Shown piece by piece: positions 58,928 to 64,000 of a stretch of 64,000 nt of DNA. This stretch comes from Devosia sp. Root413D1 (lineage in GTDB: Bacteria > Pseudomonadota > Alphaproteobacteria > Rhizobiales > Devosiaceae). The stretch spans positions 11,170 to 75,169 of the forward strand of contig NZ_LMEA01000007.1 of NCBI RefSeq assembly GCF_001425235.1, in the 5' to 3' direction. The position numbers and the translations under genes are program-made. How positions within the stretch are numbered: the first letter of the stretch is position 1; each line of letters begins with the position of its first letter. The notes beneath the pieces were generated by a model. The model searched no databases and had not been told where the DNA came from. It worked only from the letters and a program-made list of their open reading frames with translations.

Positions 58928-59383
58928 ATCGCGGGGCCCCGATCCTGCACCCACGATGTGCGATCGCTGCGGGTGTCGAGTGCCACGTCAATCAACTTTG
59001 CAATGGGTAAGCGGGGTTGACGGTGCGTCCCAGTCAATGGGCGCTGCAAGCCTCTTCGCCCCGAGAGTTGGTGCGTGGGCCGCGACGAGCCGGCCGACCT
59101 GCCGACGCCGCCATCCGTTCTTTCTCGGCGCTCCCTGACTGCCGGCGCCGGTCGCAACCACCGGTGCATGGTGCAAGACCATTTTCCTTGCACAACCAGC
59201 GACATACCGACCTTAGTCGGGATTGTGGCAGTGTCGGGCATGGCAGCTAATTGCCATGCCCGACACTGCGTCCACACTCGCTATCGGGTGGGCCGGATGC
59301 TGCTCTTTGTCGGACGGCATCCGGTTCCCCCTGTTTGGCCCTGCAGCGCCTTCAGGACGTTCGAAAACGCCACAAGACCAAAA
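58928..59383. other. Non-coding stretch with hairpin cluster
   Basis: About 456 bp without a supported gene. The right half (59171-59324) holds four successive inverted repeats, described separately. Confidence 0.4.
59171..59324. ncRNA. Candidate structured RNA or multi-hairpin element
   Basis: Four hairpins in series: GTGCAAG/CTTGCAC (59171-59193), CCGAC/GTCGG (59207-59220), an 18-bp perfect stem at 59228-59245/59252-59269 with a 6-base loop, and CCGGATGC/GCATCCGG (59293-59324). No coding frame fits. Strand and function are unknown; could be a small RNA, a long leader or an attenuation element. Confidence 0.35.
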
Positions 59384-59629
59384 CTAATGCTTGCGCCAGA
59401 CCTGTACGTCCTCCTCGGCGACAAGTCGCAGCCCGTCGCTGTTTTCTACATAGACCGACGCCGTCTCGCCCAATGCCCGCAGCATCCGGGCTGCGAACAG
59501 CGCGTCCGAGATGGCCTCATCGCGCTGCGTGTAGGGGCGCGGACCCGAGGCCGTGTCGAGGTCGCGGCCGGGGCTGGCGATTCGCCAGCCGGCTCCGTCG
59601 TGCCGCACCAGAATTCTCACCGTCGTCAT
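59384..59629 (-). CDS. Hypothetical protein (81 aa)
   Basis: MTTVRILVRHDGAGWRIASP ... DEAISDALFAARMLRALGET, resembling short DUF2188-like or stress-related unknowns. GGAGAG precedes the ATG at 59629. Upstream is repeat copy 3. Confidence 0.6.
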   Translation of the reverse strand: MTTVRILVRHDGAGWRIASPGRDLDTASGPRPYTQRDEAISDALFAARMLRALGETASVYVENSDGLRLVAEEDVQVWRKH

Positions 59630-59684
59630 AAACTGCTCTCCGATCGGCCCTGAACGTCCGAATACGGCTCGCGGTTGCCTGGAA

Positions 59685-59754
59685 CGCCTCAGGAAAAAGC
59701 CAGTCCCCACAAAGGCGGGGATTGCGGACTTTTCCACCTCGGAAGCGCGACAAA
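59685..59754 (-). repeat. Dispersed intergenic hairpin repeat, copy 3 (interrupted)
   Basis: CTCAGGAAAAAG ... TTGCGGACTTTTCC-CTCGGAAGCGCGACAA, the same repeat with a ~20-bp insert containing CCCC/GGGG arms in the hairpin. Located 5' of the 81-aa protein gene, as for the other copies. Confidence 0.55.
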
Positions 59755-59847
59755 TCAAAGACCTAGCCTAGCCGCGAACGGCGGCAGCAATGAGGTTAGC
59801 TGCAGTGGTGTTGTGCTGGCGTGATGCAGCTGTTCTGTCGCCCTGCA

Positions 59848-61425
59848 TCAGGGCCTGAGGCCGCGCCCCAGCAGCAGCTGGTAGGTGGTCAGCCGGTGGC
59901 CGAAGCGCTCGGCGTCAACCGGCCCGAGGTCCTCGACGCTGTCGAAGCGATCGGCGAAGCCGCTCGGCGGCGCGCCGGCCGGCGCGACGATGATCACGTT
60001 CTTGCCCGTATCCGGCAGCTCTTGTCGCCAGAGGCGGAACTGCCCCGGCTGGCCGCTGAGGTCGATTACGTTGCCGTCGCTGCCCAACCCAAAGGCCAGC
60101 TTGGCGGTGTTGCCGTAGGTGGTGGAGGCGATCAGCGAGGCGCCGTGCAGCGCTGCGGCGGCCTTGGCCGCGGCTGCCAGCTGCTCCTGCCCGAACGTCT
60201 CTACCGCCTCGCGGTCCCGGACGCCGAGCAATTGGGTGGGCAGTGGCGCCGCCAGATAATAGAGCGTCGCCAGGCTCATCAGCAGCATGCCCCAGGCGAG
60301 GTGCAGTCGGATCGCCCAGCGCGAGCGCACGAACAGCGGCGCGACGATGACGAACGGCAGAAAGCTCAGCACCAGCCAGTGCGGCTTCACCTGGTTTGCC
60401 GCGGCGCTCCAGCTGGCGAGCGCCAGCATGCCGACACTCGAGAGCAGGGCGGTCCACCGCCCCAGCAACTGGTAGGCGCCCTGCGGCCCGGCAAGCTCGC
60501 GACCGAACAGGAAGCGGAACAAGCCCCAGGCGAGGAATGGCGAGACGTAGAACAGCGACGCTGTGAGCACCGAGGTCACGCCGTCGAGCGAAAAGTGGCT
60601 GCCGCTGGCATTGAACCGCCCGGCAGTGTGGAAACCGACGCTGACGAAATGGTGCTGGGCGTTCCACCACGCCACCGGCAGGGTGATCGTCACCGTCAGC
60701 AGCCCCGCCAGATAGAGGTGCGGCGAGCGGAGCAGGCGGCGAAATTCCAGTTGGCCGACGATCACCACCAGCAGCCCCAGGGCGATGAACACCGCATTGT
60801 ACTTGCTGAGTCCGGCCAGTCCCATGAACAGGGCGCCGAGGTAGAGGTCGCGCAGCCGGCCCTCGCCACCATTGCGCAGCGCACCCAGATACTTACCCAG
60901 CTGCAGCATCGACAGTGCCGAAAAGCAGATCAGCACGTGGTCGGGATAGTTGAGCGTCGTCAGCGCATTGAGCAGCGGCGAGGCACAGAACAGCGCCAGC
61001 CCGACCCAGAAGTGCCGCTCCGGATCCTCGGTAGCCAGCCACTCGGCGCTGCGGGCGAGGCCGTAGACCAGCACGCCAAAACTCAGCAGCGCCGGCAGGT
61101 GCACCGCGATCGGGGTCCAGCCCAGCAGCAACGCCGCTGCTCCGCCGGCCCATCCGACCAGCGGCGCATGGTCGAGATACGACCATTGCAGGTGCGCTCC
61201 CCACAGCCAGTAGTAGGCCTCGTCGATGTTTGGCGGCACGAACAGCGCGTAGACGAGCTTGAGAACGAGGAAATACGCCACCGCCAGGCGCGGCAATACA
61301 AGGTCGCGCCGCGCCATGCGCAGCTCAACGGCCGACCCGCCGGCTTTGGCTATCCCCCAGTCCACGATGCGTCCCGTGCCCCCCGGCAACGGCGCATCAT
61401 TTGCACCTCGTGCCCCGGGCCGCAA
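59848..61425 (-). CDS. Glycosyltransferase family 39 (ArnT/PMT-like) membrane protein
   Basis: A 525-aa GT-C protein with about ten TM segments. The first outer loop carries the acidic motif PPNIDEAYYWLWGAHLQWSY-LDHAPLVGW, typical of ArnT-like lipid-linked sugar transferases, followed by the PDHVLICFSALSML and LSKYNAVFI segments. It transfers a sugar from a polyprenyl-phosphate donor to a lipid or glycan outside the membrane. The start may be the Met at 61317 (MARRDLVLPR), since the first 36 residues look non-conserved. Confidence 0.85.
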   Translation of the reverse strand: MRPGARGANDAPLPGGTGRIVDWGIAKAGGSAVELRMARRDLVLPRLAVAYFLVLKLVYALFVPPNIDEAYYWLWGAHLQWSYLDHAPLVGWAGGAAALLLGWTPIAVHLPALLSFGVLVYGLARSAEWLATEDPERHFWVGLALFCASPLLNALTTLNYPDHVLICFSALSMLQLGKYLGALRNGGEGRLRDLYLGALFMGLAGLSKYNAVFIALGLLVVIVGQLEFRRLLRSPHLYLAGLLTVTITLPVAWWNAQHHFVSVGFHTAGRFNASGSHFSLDGVTSVLTASLFYVSPFLAWGLFRFLFGRELAGPQGAYQLLGRWTALLSSVGMLALASWSAAANQVKPHWLVLSFLPFVIVAPLFVRSRWAIRLHLAWGMLLMSLATLYYLAAPLPTQLLGVRDREAVETFGQEQLAAAAKAAAALHGASLIASTTYGNTAKLAFGLGSDGNVIDLSGQPGQFRLWRQELPDTGKNVIIVAPAGAPPSGFADRFDSVEDLGPVDAERFGHRLTTYQLLLGRGLRP

Positions 61426-61430
61426 GCGTC

Positions 61431-62459
61431 TTAGCCGGCGCGGCGCGTGCTCTCGCGTATGACCAGGTCGGAGTTGAGCACCACGTGGATGGGCTCGTCC
61501 TCGGGGGCGATACCTTCGATGATGTCGATCAGCGAGCGGGTGGCCATCCGGCCGATCTCCTCGCGCGGCTGCCGCATGGTGGTCAGCGGCGGATCGAAGA
61601 AGCGCGCCACGGCGATATCGTCGAAGCCGACCACCGAGATGTCGCGCGGGCAGTCGAGCCCCTCGAGCCGCAGCCGGTGGATCAGGCCGATGGCCATCTC
61701 GTCATTGCCCGAGAATACCGCCGTCGGCAGTTTGCCGCTGGCGAGCAGGTGCTCGGCTGCGGCAGTACCCGACTCCATGTTGTAGGTGCCGGGGAACAGC
61801 CATTCCTCGCGCACCGCCAGCCCGGCCTCCTGCATCGCCTCGGCAAAGCCGATGAAGCGCTCGTTGGTCGACTGGTTGCGCGATGGCCCGATGATGTGGC
61901 CGATCTCGGTGTGCCCGAGCTCCACCAGGTGCTTGATCGCCCGCTTGGCCGCCAGCCGGTTGTCGGTGATCACCGAGTGGATCTTGGCATCGGGGATCTC
62001 GTCATAGGCGGCCACCAGCGGCAGGGCGACGCCATCGTCGCGCAAGCCATGCAGCCGGTTGGTGTCGAGCGAGCCGTCGAACAGCAACAGCCCGTCGGCG
62101 CGGTTGGAGAGCAGGTAGTCGCTGAGCCAGCGGTTCGGGTCATCGCCGATCCGGCTCGCCACCAGCACGCTGTAGCCGCGTTCGGCCGCCTCGCGGATCA
62201 CCGCGTCGACGATGGTCGAGTAGAACGGGTTGCCGATGTTGGGCGCCGCCATCAGAATCGTCCGCGCTGCCTTGAGCCGGAGCGATCGGGCCGCCTGGTT
62301 GATGGTGTAGCCGGTGTCGCGCACCGCAGCATAAACCCGCTCACGCGTTGTCTCCGTCACCCTTTCGGGCGAACTGAGCACACGGCTGACTGTCGCCGCG
62401 GACACACTTGCGTGACGGGCAACGTCCTGAATCGTCGGTGTTTTTCTTGCCAGGACCAT
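61431..62459 (-). CDS. LacI-family transcriptional regulator
   Basis: A 342-aa repressor: N-terminal HTH TPTIQDVARHASVSAATVSRVL with hinge helix INQAARSLRLK, and a periplasmic-binding-protein-like effector domain (GNPFYSTIVDAVIREAAERG, ADGLLLFDGSLD, FSGNDEMAIGLI, SVVGFDDIAVARFFDPPLTT). It is divergent from a sugar-ABC binding protein and should control it through the two palindromes in the spacer. The start at 62459 is set by the HTH. Confidence 0.93.
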   Translation of the reverse strand: MVLARKTPTIQDVARHASVSAATVSRVLSSPERVTETTRERVYAAVRDTGYTINQAARSLRLKAARTILMAAPNIGNPFYSTIVDAVIREAAERGYSVLVASRIGDDPNRWLSDYLLSNRADGLLLFDGSLDTNRLHGLRDDGVALPLVAAYDEIPDAKIHSVITDNRLAAKRAIKHLVELGHTEIGHIIGPSRNQSTNERFIGFAEAMQEAGLAVREEWLFPGTYNMESGTAAAEHLLASGKLPTAVFSGNDEMAIGLIHRLRLEGLDCPRDISVVGFDDIAVARFFDPPLTTMRQPREEIGRMATRSLIDIIEGIAPEDEPIHVVLNSDLVIRESTRRAG

Positions 62460-62542
62460 GAGTTCGCAGCGCTCCCTCGCCGCTGCTCGCCCGCTCTGTC
62501 TAGATCGACCTTGACAGCCGCGCAAGGAATGTCTGAAACTCC

Positions 62543-62592
62543 TGCAATCGATTGCATTGACCTTCTGCAAGGGGTTGTGTAATCGATTACAC
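62543..62592. promoter_or_regulatory. Two LacI-type operators
   Basis: Perfect palindromes TGCAATCGATTGCA (62543-62556) and GTGTAATCGATTACAC (62577-62592) with centres 35 bp apart, sharing the AATCGATT core typical of LacI-family operators with a central CG. Placed between the divergent regulator and transporter genes. Confidence 0.78.
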
Positions 62593-62696
62593 GCAGCCAG
62601 CACCGGAGCTTTCCCAACAAGAGGGGCCCCTGCGCGGCTGGCGCAAATTTCGCGAGGGGCGTTTTGCTCCTGGGTGAACGTTGGGAGGATTACATT

Positions 62697-63935
62697 ATGA
62701 AGTCAGTCGTGTCGGTGGTGGCCCTGGTGGCTGCCGCCTTGCTTGGCAGCACCTCGGTGCGCGCCGCGGACGTTGAAGTCATTCACTGGTGGACGTCGGG
62801 TGGCGAACAGGCCGCCGTGTCGGTGTTCGCCCGTGAGTTCGACGCCCTGGGCGGCGACAAGTGGGTCGATACTGCTATCGCCGGCGGCGAAAATGCCCGT
62901 TCGGCCACGTTGCAGCGCATTCTCGGTGGCGATCCTCCGGGCGCGGCGCAGTTCAACCCCGGCCGTCAGTACGAAGAACTGATCGCCGGCAACATGCTGC
63001 TCGATCTCACCGATCTGGCGACGAAAGAGAACTGGGCTGGCTTCATCCGTCCGGCGTCCATCTCCGAGGCTTGCCTTGTCGATGGTCACTGGTGGTGCGT
63101 GCCGGTCAACATCCACTCGTGGAACTGGGCCTGGGCTTCGGTCCCGGCATTCGAGAAGGCCGGCGTGCCGCTCCCGACCAGCTTTGACGACTTCCTCGCG
63201 GAAGCTCCGAAGCTTCAGGAAGCCGGCATTATCCCGTTCGCCATCGGCGGCGAAAGCTGGCAGATCAACGGCGCCTTCGGCGTGATCCAGACCTCGCTGC
63301 TCGGCCTCGAGAAGCGCGAAAAGATCCTGAAGGACAAGGACCTCGAGCTGGCCAAGGCAGAGATGCCGGCGGTGTTCGAGAAGTTCCGTCAGTTCAAGCA
63401 GTTCTCCGATGCCGGTTCGGCGAACCGCAACTGGAACGACACGACCAACCTCGTCGTGACCGACCAGGCGGCCCTGCAGATCATGGGTGACTGGGCCCGT
63501 GGCGAGTTCGGTGTCGCCGGTGAGAAGGCCGGCGTCGATTACGCTTGTCTGGCTCTGCCGATCGATCACCCGACCGTCTCCACCGGCGGCGACATCTTCC
63601 TGTTCCCCAAGCAGTCGGATCCGGCTGTCGAAGCGGCTCAGCTGAAGATGGCTTCCATGATGGTCAACCCGCAGGTCCAGGCGCTGTTCAACAACGCCAA
63701 GGGCTCCATGCCGATCCGTGACGACGTCGATATGTCGCTCGCTGACGACTGCATGAAGCGCGGCCTCGAGATCATCAAGGACCCGGCGAACATTGCCGTG
63801 GATGCCGGCCGCTGGCAGTCGAACGACACCACCGGTCAGATGAACGACCTCGTCGCCCAGTTCTGGGCTGACGACACGATGACTGCCGCGGCAGCCGCCG
63901 AGCAGTACGTGACGATCCTCCAGAACGCCGACTGA
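62697..63935 (+). CDS. Sugar ABC transporter substrate-binding protein
   Basis: A 412-aa family 1 extracellular binding protein: signal peptide SVVALVAAALLGSTSVRAA, then VEVIHWWTSGGEQAAVSVFA, TLQRILGGDPPGAAQFNPGR and MGDWARGEFG. It captures a sugar in the periplasm for an ABC importer, whose permease genes probably lie beyond the window. GGAGG precedes the ATG at 62697. Controlled by the divergent LacI regulator. A terminator right after the gene may cause high expression of this protein relative to the permeases. Confidence 0.92.
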   Translation: MKSVVSVVALVAAALLGSTSVRAADVEVIHWWTSGGEQAAVSVFAREFDALGGDKWVDTAIAGGENARSATLQRILGGDPPGAAQFNPGRQYEELIAGNMLLDLTDLATKENWAGFIRPASISEACLVDGHWWCVPVNIHSWNWAWASVPAFEKAGVPLPTSFDDFLAEAPKLQEAGIIPFAIGGESWQINGAFGVIQTSLLGLEKREKILKDKDLELAKAEMPAVFEKFRQFKQFSDAGSANRNWNDTTNLVVTDQAALQIMGDWARGEFGVAGEKAGVDYACLALPIDHPTVSTGGDIFLFPKQSDPAVEAAQLKMASMMVNPQVQALFNNAKGSMPIRDDVDMSLADDCMKRGLEIIKDPANIAVDAGRWQSNDTTGQMNDLVAQFWADDTMTAAAAAEQYVTILQNAD

Positions 63936-63951
63936 TCTGGTGCTATGATGT

Positions 63952-63986
63952 CCGGGCGGTGCCAAAAGCACCGCCCGGCTCTTTTT
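63952..63986 (+). terminator. Terminator/attenuator after the sugar-binding protein gene
   Basis: CCGGGCGGTGC / GCACCGCCCGG, 11-bp perfect stem with a five-base loop, followed by CTCTTTTTT, 16 bp after the stop. Confidence 0.85.
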
Positions 63987-64000
63987 TCGGCGTATCCGGG

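Noticed and set aside
59821-61434. Long open frame (537 codons) antisense to the GT39 gene
   Set aside because: Gln/Arg/Ala-rich, no ribosome site or family features; it is the high-GC shadow of a clear membrane protein gene on the other strand.
62703-63971. Long open frame antisense to the sugar-binding protein gene
   Set aside because: Composition typical of antisense frames (His/Val/Arg/Gly); the plus strand encodes an obvious binding protein with signal peptide.

Overview
The window looks like chromosome from a high-GC alphaproteobacterium of the order Hyphomicrobiales (Devosia-like is my guess, by inference only). Pointers are the alphaproteobacterial LexA box GTTC-N7-GTTC, a HisKA_2-type sensor kinase, DUF6894, SH3 and DUF192 small proteins, CCA-encoding tRNA genes, multiple Ku genes and a dispersed intergenic hairpin repeat. 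No rRNA gene and no CRISPR array was seen.

Layout. (1) 1-8134, chromosome: a leftward operon for a polar-amino-acid-type ABC importer (permease, ATPase, binding protein) followed by an NtaA/SnaA-type flavin monooxygenase and an enolase-superfamily enzyme; then an FAD/NAD(P)-binding protein, a GNAT acetyltransferase, a relic of the FAD gene 3' end and a small ion channel. (2) 8135-52151, a ~44 kb integrative island inserted in the 3' half of a tRNA-Glu(CTC) gene. The intact tRNA lies at the right end (52108-52182, minus strand) and a 45-bp duplicate of its 3' half lies at the left end beside a tyrosine integrase. (3) 52183-64000, chromosome: tRNA-Glu(TTC), an M15 peptidase, glyoxalase I, a double cold-shock protein, DUF192, hemolysin III, an ArsR-type regulator, YdcF, tRNA-Arg(TCT), a GT39 glycosyltransferase, and a LacI regulator divergent from a sugar-ABC binding protein.

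The island. Its left part is a satellite-like core: integrase, unknown, AlpA-like HTH, small unknown, primase-polymerase/helicase, and a G/C-skewed repeat tract that could be an origin. Next is a 1459-residue STAND/NACHT-like NTPase with an apparent C-terminal PD-(D/E)xK nuclease motif. This is the best candidate in the window for an undescribed (possibly anti-phage) system. An XRE regulator with paired GCAC-N4-GTGC operators follows. The remaining cargo is rich in DNA-damage functions: an orphan dnaE2 behind a perfect SOS box, an SRAP (abasic-site) protein, an NHEJ-type ligase and two Ku proteins. It also has a TIR-transmembrane protein, envelope/SH3 proteins, a response regulator with HisKA_2 kinase, a BrkB/YihY membrane protein, a fasciclin protein and many small unknowns.

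The middle of the island (26-43 kb) shows duplication and decay: three copies of one small gene, a duplicated response-regulator block with a fusion, and at least three genes broken by apparent single-base frameshifts. The frameshifts are either genuine decay or sequencing error.
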